NCBI GenBank assembly: GCA_002103075.1
Contig: DABG01000019.1
Coordinates: 18,575 to 82,574 of the forward strand
Direction of reading: 5' to 3'
Origin: Candidatus Gastranaerophilales bacterium HUM_9
Lineage (GTDB): Bacteria > Cyanobacteriota > Vampirovibrionia > Gastranaerophilales > Gastranaerophilaceae
DNA length: 64,000 nucleotides
The translations under genes were made by a program, and so were the position numbers. The notes under the pieces were generated by a model, which searched no databases, was not told the origin of the DNA, and saw only the letters and a list, made by a program, of their open reading frames with translations. This document shows, piece by piece, positions 1 to 8,910 of this stretch (position 1 is the first letter of the stretch; the number at the start of each line of letters is the position of its first letter).

Positions 1-1111
1 CTGCAAGTTTTAGTTTTACCTCTGTCGCAGAGTTTTTACATTTTGTTGCTTGTTTATAATATTTTAATGCTTGTTTATATTTGTTTTCTTCAAATGCTAT
101 ATCTCCTAACGATAAAAGAGTGTCCATATTTGAAAGGTTATAGTTATAAGCCTTTGTTGCAACAGCTTTTGCTTTTTCAAACTCTCCATTTTTTATGTAA
201 ACTCTGCTCATAAGTGAGTATAAAAGAGCGTTTCTGGTGTTGTTTTTAGAAATTGCACTCTGTAAAATTCTTAAAGATTTACTATCTTCGTCCATTAAAT
301 AATAGTAATACCCCAAATGATAATCTTTCATAAAAGGTTTGTTCTCTACTTTATATTTAATGTATTGTTCATTTGCATCAATTTTCTTTTTGATAGGATA
401 ATATTTAACTTTTTCAGATTTAGTGCTTTTTACTATTTTTAATGCTTTTCTGTTTTTTTTAGAATTTGCAATAATCTTTGATTGAAGAATTTTGTAATTT
501 AAGTTGTTAGGATTTTGCGAAAGAGCAAATTGTATATGTTTTTTAGCATTTTCAGTATCATTTAATTCAAGATACCCCATTGCAAGTACGTAGTTTGCGT
601 AATCATTTGAGTTATCAAGAAATCTTGCAGATATATCTGCAATTGCTTCTGATTTTCTATCATTATGTTGAATGTTTGAATATGCTTCTGCTAAAAATAC
701 GATGTCATCTCTGTTCATTTCTGTTTTAGGGAAAAATAGTTTTCTTGTGTTTTCAGAATCAAAAGAAACTATTTCAATATCAGAAATTTTGCTAAAGGCT
801 ATATTAGCCAAATCAAAGAATCCAAAATCAACGGCTTTATCAGCAAGTATCATTAAGTAATAGTCACTGTTTTCATTGTCATATATTAGTTTATTAAGTT
901 CTTCATAAGCTGATGTAATATTTAGGTTGTTAAATTTTTCATCAACTTGAGTCAAGTTATATTTAAACTCTTTTGTTTGGTATTGAACTCTACCGTATTC
1001 CTTTTTTGTTGTAGGCGTTGTTTGTGAAATCCCATCAGAAGCGAAACTAACCCCTATTGATAAAAATGAGATTAAACATAAAAATATTAAACTTTTAAAT
1101 GTTTTACTCAT
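1..1111 (-). CDS. Secreted tetratricopeptide-like repeat protein (3' end beyond the window)
   Basis: The reading frame is open from an ATG at 1111 to the left edge, so about 370 N-terminal residues are visible and the C-terminus is missing. It begins with a Sec signal peptide (MSKTFKSLIFLCLISFL, then a small-residue SFAS cleavage region near residue 24). The rest is helical, with TPR-like units such as YVLAMGYLELNDTENAKKH and LLSLGDIAFEENKYKQALK. The start overlaps the stop of the upstream GAF/HD-GYP gene by 8 nt (ATGAGTAA), so the two are probably translationally coupled. TPR proteins usually act as scaffolds; this one should sit in the periplasm or on the envelope. No enzymatic motif is visible and the partner is unknown. 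Confidence 0.8.
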   Translation of the reverse strand, partial: MSKTFKSLIFLCLISFLSIGVSFASDGISQTTPTTKKEYGRVQYQTKEFKYNLTQVDEKFNNLNITSAYEELNKLIYDNENSDYYLMILADKAVDFGFFDLANIAFSKISDIEIVSFDSENTRKLFFPKTEMNRDDIVFLAEAYSNIQHNDRKSEAIADISARFLDNSNDYANYVLAMGYLELNDTENAKKHIQFALSQNPNNLNYKILQSKIIANSKKNRKALKIVKSTKSEKVKYYPIKKKIDANEQYIKYKVENKPFMKDYHLGYYYYLMDEDSKSLRILQSAISKNNTRNALLYSLMSRVYIKNGEFEKAKAVATKAYNYNLSNMDTLLSLGDIAFEENKYKQALKYYKQATKCKNSATEVKLKLA

Positions 1112-2762
1112 TAGAATCGACTCCGATATAATATTTGTTAAATACTTCAACTAGGTTTTTGTATTCTGGATTTTCAAAATTGTCATACAAAATTCTTAAA
1201 TTGTATTTAGCTAAAAAGTCGTAATCTGATTGGTTAAATACACAATTGTTTTCAGTCATAAACACTTGAACAATCTTATTAAGTGGAATTGTCAAGAATT
1301 TATCAACAATAGCTCCATCAAAATGGGTTCCAGAATCGTTTATAAGAATACTTATAACTTTTTGGATAGGCATTTTATCACGATAATGACGTTTTGATGT
1401 AATAGCATCAAACACGTCGGCTACAGCTAAAATTCTACCGCCAAATGGAATTTCTTCACCCTTCAAATGTCTATAGTATCCAGTACCGTTATATTTTTCG
1501 TGGTGAGAACAAGCAATTTCTGTAATCAACTTGAATTCATCTGACATGTGAATTTTTTCTAAGATGTTGTGAGTGATTTCAACGTGTTCTTGAATATGCT
1601 TATATTCTTCATCGGTCAATTTACCTTCTTTTTGAAGAACTGAATCACGGATACCAATTTTCCCAATATCGTGTAAAGCGGCAGCTTTTTGAATGATTTC
1701 AAGGTCTTTACCTTTCATCCCAAACTGTTCAGCTATAAGAGTAGAGTACATTCTTACTCTCGTAGAGTGACCTGCTGTAATCTTGTCACGAGCATCGATA
1801 GAGGCTGCAAGCGTGCTGATAAAGCTATCAAATACAATCTTTTGTTCTTCCAAAAGTTCTTGTTGACGGGCGAAAAGTTTAGCGTTTTCTAAAGAGATAC
1901 CCGCACTTGAACCGATTGCAACAAGAATATCTTCATCTTCTTTTGTGAAATATCCACTTAATTTGTTTAAGATTTGGAACACACCAATAATCTTTTGTTC
2001 AATATTTCTAATTGGCATACACAAGATTGTGTTTGTTCTGTAGCCTGTTTTTGAGTCGATTTCTTTGTTAAACCTTTCATCAGAATAGGCGTCTTTAATA
2101 TTTATTGTTTCACCTGTTCTAAAAACATGTCCTGCAAGCCCTTGAGAAGCGTTAAATCTAAGTTCTTGACTACCTAATCCAAGTGCTACTTTTGACCAAA
2201 GTTCATCTGTTTTGCTATCGTACAAAAACACAGTACACCTGTCAGCCTGAACTGCATCTCTTGCTTCTTCTGCAATTGTGAACAAAAGTTTGTTAATATC
2301 TTTTTCAGCAGCAACTGCTTGTCCAATTTTTACAAGAGCAGATAATGGATCGTTATTTCTTGATGCTATATAAAGTTTTCCGTTTTTTAATCCTTTTATT
2401 GAATCTTCTAAATTTTCTAAATATTCGTTTAAACCGTTTTTCTCTGCAATTTCCACTGCTTTATTATAGTGTAATAAGTATACATGTCCATTTTTTTCGC
2501 AGAAATTTATGTAGCCTACTACCATATTATACAAGATAAGGTCTTCTGGTGTTGAGTTGTTTGATTTTATAATCTCAACATCTTTTAGGTAGTTTAAAGC
2601 AGTTTGAAAATCTCCTGTAAGGTATCTTCTTAGAGCGTTTAAACAATTTATACAGCATATGCTGTAATTCCCATTTTTTATAACATCTGCATATTCATCA
2701 TCTGATTTTAACATTGAATTAAATAGTGATAAAACTGAGTCTTTATCTTGTAAATTAATCAT
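1104..2762 (-). CDS. GAF domain / HD-GYP domain signalling protein
   Basis: A 552-residue soluble protein. Residues 1-140 are helical and unassigned, 152-295 form a GAF sensor domain (typical LFTIAEEARDAVQADRCTVF start), and 308-500 form an HD-GYP phosphodiesterase-type domain. The metal ligands are in place: HDIGK at 364-368 and HHEKYNGTGYY at 420-430. The family signature GYP reads GYY here, although the following loop ending EEIPFGGRI is normal. HD-GYP domains hydrolyse cyclic di-GMP or related dinucleotides; activity here is inferred. A good ribosome binding site (AAGGACG) precedes the ATG. It is the first gene of a leftward pair with the secreted TPR protein. No GGDEF protein is seen in the window. 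Confidence 0.88.
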   Translation of the reverse strand: MINLQDKDSVLSLFNSMLKSDDEYADVIKNGNYSICCINCLNALRRYLTGDFQTALNYLKDVEIIKSNNSTPEDLILYNMVVGYINFCEKNGHVYLLHYNKAVEIAEKNGLNEYLENLEDSIKGLKNGKLYIASRNNDPLSALVKIGQAVAAEKDINKLLFTIAEEARDAVQADRCTVFLYDSKTDELWSKVALGLGSQELRFNASQGLAGHVFRTGETINIKDAYSDERFNKEIDSKTGYRTNTILCMPIRNIEQKIIGVFQILNKLSGYFTKEDEDILVAIGSSAGISLENAKLFARQQELLEEQKIVFDSFISTLAASIDARDKITAGHSTRVRMYSTLIAEQFGMKGKDLEIIQKAAALHDIGKIGIRDSVLQKEGKLTDEEYKHIQEHVEITHNILEKIHMSDEFKLITEIACSHHEKYNGTGYYRHLKGEEIPFGGRILAVADVFDAITSKRHYRDKMPIQKVISILINDSGTHFDGAIVDKFLTIPLNKIVQVFMTENNCVFNQSDYDFLAKYNLRILYDNFENPEYKNLVEVFNKYYIGVDSNE

Positions 2763-2845
2763 AGTACGTCCTTAAATAAAAATTCAAAATTTCATGTATA
2801 ATGATACTCTATATTTGCGAAATAATCAATATTTTTTACACTTAT

Positions 2846-3442
2846 TTAGACAGAGTTAATTACATCAACGTCACAGAAATTTGATATAATTTCAAAGTTC
2901 CCTTTGGCATAATTTCTAGCAACTAAAGCTCCAACTATGGCTTCTAAAGCTCCTGCTGGCATCATATTAGTAGGAATATCAGAAAATCCGAACTCTGTGC
3001 GTAGAATGTTTTGTAAAAATTTGCAGTCAGCAGGTGAACGTTGTTTAAAGTTTGAGTACAAGTTTAGTTTAAGCCTTGATAAATACAAATCAAACCTTTT
3101 TACATCAATTCCGTTTGAAATCAGATTTCTTATGCAATCGCAACCTCTTGTTGAATATCTATCTAGCCAATCATCAACGTTTACAAAATTTTTATTCGCT
3201 TGTACAAATTGATATGGTTTTGATAAAATTCTCCATTTACCAGTCATAAGCATATTATTCCAAGGTAGTGATATGCAAACTTTTGAGTTTTTTAAAGATG
3301 AGAAGTTGTCAAAAAAGAATTGAACATCGTTCATTGAAAATAATTTATCAACTAAGATAAGTGTATTATTTTCATCAAGTACAACTACTCCAGTTTCGAT
3401 TGTTGATGCCGGTGACAGCGACATTCCTATATAATATTCCAT
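2846..3442 (-). CDS. Conserved hypothetical protein, possible RNase H-fold (DUF429-like)
   Basis: A 198-residue protein that I do not recognise with certainty. The start MEYYIGMSLSPASTIETGVV, the strand KVCISLPWNN and the C-terminal GALEAIVGALVARNYAKG helix recall the predicted nuclease families with an RNase H-like fold (DUF429 type), where an acidic N-terminal strand and a closing helix of the form DALxAAxxA are usual. The usual N-terminal aspartate is absent (YIGMS), so catalysis is doubtful. No signal peptide or membrane segment is seen. A -10-like TATAAT lies about 40 nt upstream of the ATG. It is a single leftward gene behind a short gap, with no obvious operon partner. Confidence 0.55.
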   Translation of the reverse strand: MEYYIGMSLSPASTIETGVVVLDENNTLILVDKLFSMNDVQFFFDNFSSLKNSKVCISLPWNNMLMTGKWRILSKPYQFVQANKNFVNVDDWLDRYSTRGCDCIRNLISNGIDVKRFDLYLSRLKLNLYSNFKQRSPADCKFLQNILRTEFGFSDIPTNMMPAGALEAIVGALVARNYAKGNFEIISNFCDVDVINSV

Positions 3443-3571
3443 AATAATACCTATATAATTTTGAAAATTTTATATGTTTTATTATACACTATAATACAAT
3501 TTCTTTACAAATTAGTTACAAACTAGCAAAAACATGTGAAAAATCGTTTTAATATAAGTAAGGGTAACTAT

Positions 3572-4750
3572 ATGCATCTATTCTTAAACAAAATTTTTCA
3601 ACCAAATGTTTCTGTACCGACCATAAGGAAAACGGACAATAACAACTATGCAACAAACTATAAAGGTTTAACGCAGGATACGTTTGTAAAATCAGCAGAG
3701 CCTGTTTTTAAAAGTAAGGGTGGTTCAAAGACAAAAGCTGGTGATAAATTAAAGGATTTAGACAACATTACTTGTCCATATAGTGGTGTAAAGATGCTAT
3801 CTCACAGAAAAATGAGCCAAATAGAGTTCAGGTTAAACAAATGTGAAACCTTATCTAGTGGTATTGCGGAATTACAACCATATAGAAGATGTATGCAAAA
3901 TCTTGAGAACGAAGTATTTTCATCTTTAAAATCGTATGAAAAATCTCACCCTAATGCAACTGCTGATAAAGCTCTTCAACAATTATACCCAGATTGTTTG
4001 ACAAAACTTAGATTGGAAGAGTTTAAAGTATTAGATAACGTTGACTCATTATCTGATAAATTAGAGCCAACAAAGGCTTTTGAGGTAAGAAAAGTTACAA
4101 CTAATGCAAGAAAACAAATCCTTGATAATCAAGATGGTCAAATTTTTAAGAGAAAAGATTTGTTAACAGAAATTTTGAATATAACAAAGAACGCAAAGGA
4201 TAAAAAAGTTGTTGATGAAATGTGGGAAACTGCAAACAAACTTCCTAAATCAGCGACTAACTTTAATGCGTTTGTTGTAAAATATGCAGGAAGATCTCAA
4301 AATGAAATTTTCGCAAGATTGTTAAGACCATCTGTTGCATCAATTGAACATATTACTCCAAAATCTATAAAACCAGATCATACACTTGCAAACTTTATGT
4401 TAGCATCAAGAGATTGGAACTCAGATAGAGGTAATATCTCTCTTCCAGATTATATCAAAAAACACCCTAATATACCTGATAATTGTCAACATTATACAAA
4501 TGACATTATTAGAGAAGTCAAAAAAGGACATCTTCAAAACGCTAACTGGTATCCTTACATGATTAAGGAAAAACTATATAATGAATCAGAAGGTATTGTT
4601 GATATAAACTTAGATAAATACAACATATCTGAAGAAGAAGCTATGCAAGATGCACCATTGGACATCGTTGAAAAATATAACGAAATAAAAGAAGCTAATA
4701 AATCAATCCGACCAAAAGCATCTGTTGATAAAGAACCAACAATGACGTAG
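3572..4750 (+). CDS. HNH-like putative nuclease of unknown role
   Basis: I place the start at ATG 3572, behind AAGTAAGGG, rather than at the in-frame GTG 3536; this gives 392 residues. The C-terminal half holds SIEHITPKS, then NFMLA and NSDRGN about 20-30 residues later. That spacing is like the H, N and N/H positions of a beta-beta-alpha-metal (HNH) nuclease, with ITCPYSGVKML as a possible upstream strand. The zinc-binding CxxC pairs of many HNH proteins are absent. The central region is helical and charged. The low-complexity N-terminus contains DTFVKSAEPVFKSKGG; a comparable short FK motif occurs at the start of the GT5-like protein at 55575-58373. Neither a target nor an immunity gene is visible. 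Nuclease activity is an inference. Confidence 0.6.
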   Translation: MHLFLNKIFQPNVSVPTIRKTDNNNYATNYKGLTQDTFVKSAEPVFKSKGGSKTKAGDKLKDLDNITCPYSGVKMLSHRKMSQIEFRLNKCETLSSGIAELQPYRRCMQNLENEVFSSLKSYEKSHPNATADKALQQLYPDCLTKLRLEEFKVLDNVDSLSDKLEPTKAFEVRKVTTNARKQILDNQDGQIFKRKDLLTEILNITKNAKDKKVVDEMWETANKLPKSATNFNAFVVKYAGRSQNEIFARLLRPSVASIEHITPKSIKPDHTLANFMLASRDWNSDRGNISLPDYIKKHPNIPDNCQHYTNDIIREVKKGHLQNANWYPYMIKEKLYNESEGIVDINLDKYNISEEEAMQDAPLDIVEKYNEIKEANKSIRPKASVDKEPTMT

Positions 4751-4811
4751 TCATAGGTTTTAGGTTTTTAATAGTTAGAACTATAAAAAAAATGTTGAAT
4801 ATTATTATATA

Positions 4812-4841
4812 AAAATGGCTTTGTTTATACAAAGCCATTTT
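4812..4841. terminator. Bidirectional intrinsic terminator
   Basis: A perfect 13-bp stem (AAAATGGCTTTGT and its complement) with a 4-nt loop, A-rich on the left and T-rich on the right. It lies between the convergent HNH-like gene and the transketolase N-half and can serve both. Confidence 0.85.
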
Positions 4842-4870
4842 AACATAATTATCAAAATACTTATTAAACC

Positions 4871-5704
4871 TTATTTTGCACCCAATTCTTGAAGAGCTTG
4901 TTCTAATTGTTCATCATTAGGAGCTTTACCGTGCCAGCCAGCGTTGTTTTCCATAAATGAAACACCTTTACCTTTTACAGTATGAGCAATTATTGCAAAT
5001 GGTTTATCAGATGTTTTAGACTGTTCTAATGCATCAAGAATTTGATTCATATCATGACCGTCGATTTCAACAACGTTCCAACCGAATGCTTTAATTTTAT
5101 CAGCTAGTGGGTTTAGTGACATAACATTTTCTGTTTCACCGTCGATTTGTAGACCGTTTCTGTCAATAATTGCAATCAAGTTGTTAAGATGTCTGTGAGG
5201 AGCTTGCATAAATGCTTCCCATACAGAACCTTCTTGAAGTTCTCCGTCACCCATATAAACAACAACCCTAGATTGCTTTTTGTCTAGTTTAAGACCCATT
5301 GCCATACCGCAACCGATAGACAAACCTTGACCTAATGAACCTGAAGAAACTTCAATCCCGTTTAAAGCTCTACAGCAAGGGTGACCTTGTAATCTAGAAC
5401 CATATTTTCTAAAAGTTAATAATTCTTCTTCTGGGAAAAATCCTCGTTGTGCCAATACAGAATATAGTAATGCACTAGCATGACCCTTTGATAAAATAAA
5501 TCTATCTCTATTTTCAAATTCTGGTGATTTATCCCATTCAGTAGGTACATTTAAAAATTTGTTATATAGGACATTAAGAATTTCTACACCTGAAAAAGCA
5601 CCACCAATGTGACCTGATGCAGCATTATGAACCATTTTTACAATGTTCACACGAGTATTTTTACAAATTTCTTTTAATCTGTTTAGTTCTTTGTTATCAA
5701 GCAT
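4871..5704 (-). CDS. Transketolase, N-terminal (thiamine diphosphate-binding) subunit
   Basis: A 277-residue protein matching the first half of transketolase. SKGHASALLY, GSLGQGLSIGCGMA and VVVYMGDGELQEGSVWEA are the diphosphate-binding features; GDGE followed about 29 residues later by a conserved N is the TPP motif. AHTVKGKGVSFMEN closes the domain. Split transketolases need a separate C-terminal subunit, here encoded at 11607-12566, about 6 kb away in another operon. The enzyme moves two-carbon units in the non-oxidative pentose phosphate pathway. It starts 1 nt after the stop of the WecG-type gene and has its own AGGAG ribosome binding site, so the two are cotranscribed. Confidence 0.93.
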   Translation of the reverse strand: MLDNKELNRLKEICKNTRVNIVKMVHNAASGHIGGAFSGVEILNVLYNKFLNVPTEWDKSPEFENRDRFILSKGHASALLYSVLAQRGFFPEEELLTFRKYGSRLQGHPCCRALNGIEVSSGSLGQGLSIGCGMAMGLKLDKKQSRVVVYMGDGELQEGSVWEAFMQAPHRHLNNLIAIIDRNGLQIDGETENVMSLNPLADKIKAFGWNVVEIDGHDMNQILDALEQSKTSDKPFAIIAHTVKGKGVSFMENNAGWHGKAPNDEQLEQALQELGAK

Positions 5705-5705
5705 A

Positions 5706-6428
5706 TTAAACTCCTAACTTTTCTCTTAAAACTCTTAATACAAATAAAGGTAGCGTAGGAAAAATTCGTTTGAATCTTTCTGGTTGCTTAACTGTTCTAT
5801 AAAGCCATTCAATGCCAAATTTTTGGTATATTTCAGGTGCTCTTTCTACAGTTCCAGACCAAACGTCAAAACTTCCGCCTACTCCGACCATTAAACCATA
5901 ATTTAATATATTTTTAGCTTTAGCAATAAATTTTTCTTGTTTTGGCGAACCTAATGCAACCAGTATTAATCGAGGGTTAGCATTTTTAAGTTCTTCTAGA
6001 ACTCTATCATCATCTTTGAAGTATCCGTCTTGAATATAAACGATATTCAATCCTTCAACTTCTTTTTCAAGGTTTTCTTTTGCTAATTTTATAACCTCTG
6101 GTTTAGCACCAATTAGTGCTACTGGAAGATTGTTTTCAGCAGATTTGTCAATCATTTTTCTTGCAAAATCAATCCCTGCAATCTTTTCTACATTATTACC
6201 TAGAATTTTTAGTCCTAATTTTACACCAACTCCATCTGGAATAACCATTTCCGCAGAGTTTAAAATATCTGAAAATTCTTTGTCTATCTTTGCACAATCA
6301 AACATTTCTGGGTTGATTGTAACTACTTGTGATACTTTGTCTGTTTTTTCAAGTTCAAGTGCATATTCAATAGCTCCATTGAATGAAAAAGTATCTACAC
6401 CATATCCTAATAAATTTACTCGTTCCAT
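5706..6428 (-). CDS. WecG/TagA/CpsF family glycosyltransferase (GT26)
   Basis: A 240-residue protein that covers the whole family. It has VVTINPEMFDCA and DGVGVKLG near the N-terminus, then PVALIGAKPE and LGSPKQEKFI in the second half, as in N-acetylmannosaminyltransferases that add ManNAc-type sugars to a lipid-linked acceptor during cell-wall polymer or enterobacterial-common-antigen-like synthesis. The enzyme is cytoplasmic and membrane-associated; the exact donor cannot be read from sequence. There is no Shine-Dalgarno sequence. A TATAAT ends 6 nt before the ATG, implying a leaderless mRNA. It is followed directly by the transketolase N-half. Confidence 0.88.
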   Translation of the reverse strand: MERVNLLGYGVDTFSFNGAIEYALELEKTDKVSQVVTINPEMFDCAKIDKEFSDILNSAEMVIPDGVGVKLGLKILGNNVEKIAGIDFARKMIDKSAENNLPVALIGAKPEVIKLAKENLEKEVEGLNIVYIQDGYFKDDDRVLEELKNANPRLILVALGSPKQEKFIAKAKNILNYGLMVGVGGSFDVWSGTVERAPEIYQKFGIEWLYRTVKQPERFKRIFPTLPLFVLRVLREKLGV

Positions 6429-6434
6429 ACAACT

Positions 6435-6463
6435 ATTATACTTTAAAAAATGGATATTGTACA
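6435..6463 (-). promoter_or_regulatory. Sigma70-type promoter for the GT26 gene, probably leaderless
   Basis: On the minus strand, -35 TGTACA (6458-6463), a 17-nt spacer and -10 TATAAT (6435-6440). Only 6 nt (AGTTGT) separate the -10 from the ATG at 6428, so the predicted first transcribed base falls on or next to the A of ATG. It overlaps no coding sequence and sits back to back with the dGTPase promoter. Confidence 0.7.
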
Positions 6464-6468
6464 GATTG

Positions 6469-6497
6469 TGGACATTTTTGTAAAAAATCGCTATAAT
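6469..6497 (+). promoter_or_regulatory. Sigma70-type promoter for the dGTPase-like gene
   Basis: TGGACA (6469-6474), a 17-nt spacer and TATAAT (6492-6497), a near-consensus promoter. Its position shows that the in-frame ATG at 6450 cannot be the start; translation begins at 6522 behind AAGGATAA. Confidence 0.75.
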
Positions 6498-6521
6498 AAG
6501 ATATATAAGGATAATTCAAAC

Positions 6522-7766
6522 ATGCGTCAAGATTTAAGAAAGTTACAATTCAAAGATGAGGCGATGACTCCATCTAATCCTAAATGGGAAAATGCAATTA
6601 CAAGAATTGGTGATATCTATCAAAAAAGATATGAATCACGTTCAGAATTTGAACGTGATTATAACAGAATTTTGAATTCAGCTGCTTATAGCCGTTTAAA
6701 ACATAAGACCCAAGTCTTTTTTGCGACGAATAATGACCATGTTTGTACAAGAATTGAACATGTTAATATTGTTGCATCAATTGCTAAATCAATTGCTCGT
6801 TCATTAGGGTTAAATGTAGAATTGGTTGAAGCAATAGCGTTTGGTCATGACTTAGGTCACTCGCCTTTTGGACACCATGGCGAACGTGTAATCGCATCTA
6901 TTATGCAAGAAGAAGGCTTGAATAATGTCTTTTGGCATGAAAAAAATAGTTTGAGAACGGTTGATTATTTGGAAACACTTTCTAATTATAATGGTGAACA
7001 CGAAAATCTTAATCTTACTTATGCAGTAAGAGATGGAATTGTTTGTCATTGTGGGGAAGTTGATGAAAACGCAATTAAACCAAGAAACGAATTTGTTGAT
7101 TTAGAAAAAATCAACAAGGGGCAATATATGCCTTATACTTGGGAAGGTTGTGTTGTTAAAATTTCTGATAAACTGGCTTATATTGGAAGAGATATTCAAG
7201 ACGCAACGATTTATCACTTCTTTACTAAAGATGATTATGCAACTCTTAAACAGATTGCACAGAATTTTACAAAGAGTAAAATTAAACTTAAAGAGGTTAA
7301 TCCGACTTCTCTTATATATGAACTTGTTACAGATTTGTGTGAAAATTCAACTTTAGAAGATGGTCTTAATTTTACACATGAAAACTTTTTGTTGATGAAC
7401 CAAATTAAACAGTTTATTTATGACAAAGTTTGTATGAATAAGCGATTGGAATATTTTCATTCTTATGCAGATTTGGTAATGAGAACTATTTATAAAGTTC
7501 TAAAAGAATATTATTGCGGAGCAGATACTCTAAAAGCTCTTAAAAAAGATACTAAAGTTTATACAAAGATGGTTGTTGATTTCAAAAAACATCTTATAAA
7601 ATATTCAAATGTTGATATAGATTATAGAGCAAGAAAGAAATACAAAAATAAAATTATTTATGATATTAACAGTTATGCCGATTACAAACAAGCAATCATT
7701 GATTATATCTCTTGCATGACTGATAAATATATCATGAAAATTTATAACGATTTGATAACGTTCTAG
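6522..7766 (+). CDS. dGTPase-like HD-domain deoxynucleoside triphosphate hydrolase
   Basis: A 414-residue protein from ATG 6522. The HD metal site is clear: R-IEHVNIVASIA supplies the first His, AFGHDLGHSPFGHHGE the central HD and flanking residues, and VVKISDKLAYIGRDIQD the distal Asp. The N-terminal RNRILNSAAYSRLKHKTQV-like stretch (NRILNSAAYSRLKHKTQVF) is a hallmark of the dGTP triphosphohydrolase group. These enzymes remove triphosphate from dNTPs and affect dNTP pools or phage resistance; substrate preference cannot be read here. The start is fixed by the promoter at 6469-6497. It is a single gene with no close downstream neighbour. Confidence 0.9.
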   Translation: MRQDLRKLQFKDEAMTPSNPKWENAITRIGDIYQKRYESRSEFERDYNRILNSAAYSRLKHKTQVFFATNNDHVCTRIEHVNIVASIAKSIARSLGLNVELVEAIAFGHDLGHSPFGHHGERVIASIMQEEGLNNVFWHEKNSLRTVDYLETLSNYNGEHENLNLTYAVRDGIVCHCGEVDENAIKPRNEFVDLEKINKGQYMPYTWEGCVVKISDKLAYIGRDIQDATIYHFFTKDDYATLKQIAQNFTKSKIKLKEVNPTSLIYELVTDLCENSTLEDGLNFTHENFLLMNQIKQFIYDKVCMNKRLEYFHSYADLVMRTIYKVLKEYYCGADTLKALKKDTKVYTKMVVDFKKHLIKYSNVDIDYRARKKYKNKIIYDINSYADYKQAIIDYISCMTDKYIMKIYNDLITF

Positions 7767-8019
7767 ATATCAGTGTTTTTAATAATGTACTAAATTTCTG
7801 TATTCAATTGTAAAAAAATTGATACAAAAATTAACATAATTAACTAGCAAAAAAATATTTTTTACAGCCTTATTTATATGGTTTGACCAACATTTTGGAA
7901 AGATAATATGCTGAAAAATTTTTTAAAAATTTATACGTAACATTTCATAATAAATGAAAGAAAAATTTTTTGGTTTACTGTAAAATAGATTTAATGATTA
8001 TACAATAGTTGTGGTGGAT

Positions 8020-8853
8020 ATGATGGAAACTTTTGAACTTACTGATTACAATTTTTACTCAAGCAGATTAGACATGGACATAATTTCAAGCATAGTTGAT
8101 TGCTTAAAAGAAATTATTGCTGAAGATCAAAAACAAGAACAACCTTTGTTCTTGCAAGTTAAAGACGATTTTATTATGAATATTGCAAGAAAAGTTGTAC
8201 AAGAAAAGAAAAAGACTTTCTTAATCGGTATTACGGGTGAAAGTGCATCAGGAAAAACTGTTTTTGTAGATAACACAATTGATGCTTGTATAAAAGATAA
8301 AAAGGAAGGAATTTATACAGTAATTCGTTGTGATGATTATTATAAAGATACTTCAAAAGAACTTCAAGAAGCTGGTAGCTATGAAGCATTGTTCAAATCA
8401 GGATTTAGTTTTGATACACCAGATGTTATTAATTTGAAACTAATGAGAGAACATTTATTATGCTTAAAGGCTGGTACAGCGATTGTTTCACCTCATTATG
8501 ATTTCAAAACTTGTGTTTCTGATATTAATGGTGAAATCAAGAAACCTGCAAAAGTTATTCTTACAGAAGGTCTTTATGTTTTAAATGAAGATGTAAGAGA
8601 TGTTATGGATGTAAAAGTTTATGTATTTACTCCATTAAATGTTATTAAAGAAAGATGGTATAAAAGAGCTGAATCAAGAGGCAAGACAGGTGCAGCAGCT
8701 GATTTGCAGTTTGCTGATGTTAATAAAACAGCTCAACAATATATTAGACCAACTTATGAAATCGCTGATTGTATTATAAATGGTATGGTTACCCAAGAAT
8801 ACATCAGAGAAATTACTGATAAGATTTTCAAAAGTTTGTCAGAAATTTGCTAA
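8020..8853 (+). CDS. Uridine kinase-like P-loop kinase
   Basis: About 277 residues. After a 65-residue helical N-terminal extension comes FLIGITGESASGKTVFVD, a Walker A of the uridine kinase/phosphoribulokinase family. It is followed by VIRCDDYYKDT (the substrate-loop DDYY), SFDTPDVINLKLMREHL, PHYDFKT and VILTEGLYVL. These are all normal landmarks of uridine/cytidine kinases, but the N-terminal extension is not part of the standard enzyme. GTG codons at 8011 and 8014 are alternative starts; ATG 8020 or 8023 follows GTGGTGG. A TACAAT at 8001-8006 could be the -10. The gene ends 17 nt before a strong terminator. Exact nucleoside specificity is unknown. Confidence 0.82.
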   Translation: MMETFELTDYNFYSSRLDMDIISSIVDCLKEIIAEDQKQEQPLFLQVKDDFIMNIARKVVQEKKKTFLIGITGESASGKTVFVDNTIDACIKDKKEGIYTVIRCDDYYKDTSKELQEAGSYEALFKSGFSFDTPDVINLKLMREHLLCLKAGTAIVSPHYDFKTCVSDINGEIKKPAKVILTEGLYVLNEDVRDVMDVKVYVFTPLNVIKERWYKRAESRGKTGAAADLQFADVNKTAQQYIRPTYEIADCIINGMVTQEYIREITDKIFKSLSEIC

Positions 8854-8870
8854 AGAATGTTTAGTTAAAA

Positions 8871-8907
8871 AGACGGCTTGTTCATTTTGAACAAGCCGTC
8901 TTTTTTT
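8871..8907. terminator. Bidirectional intrinsic terminator
   Basis: A perfect 13-bp stem (AGACGGCTTGTTC and its complement, 8871-8901) with a 5-nt loop. It has A-rich sequence on the left and seven T on the right, between two convergent genes. Confidence 0.9.
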
Positions 8908-8910
8908 AGA

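Noticed and set aside
6450..6521. N-terminal extension of the dGTPase-like protein
   Set aside because: The near-consensus promoter at 6469-6497 lies inside it, so this part is not transcribed from that promoter.
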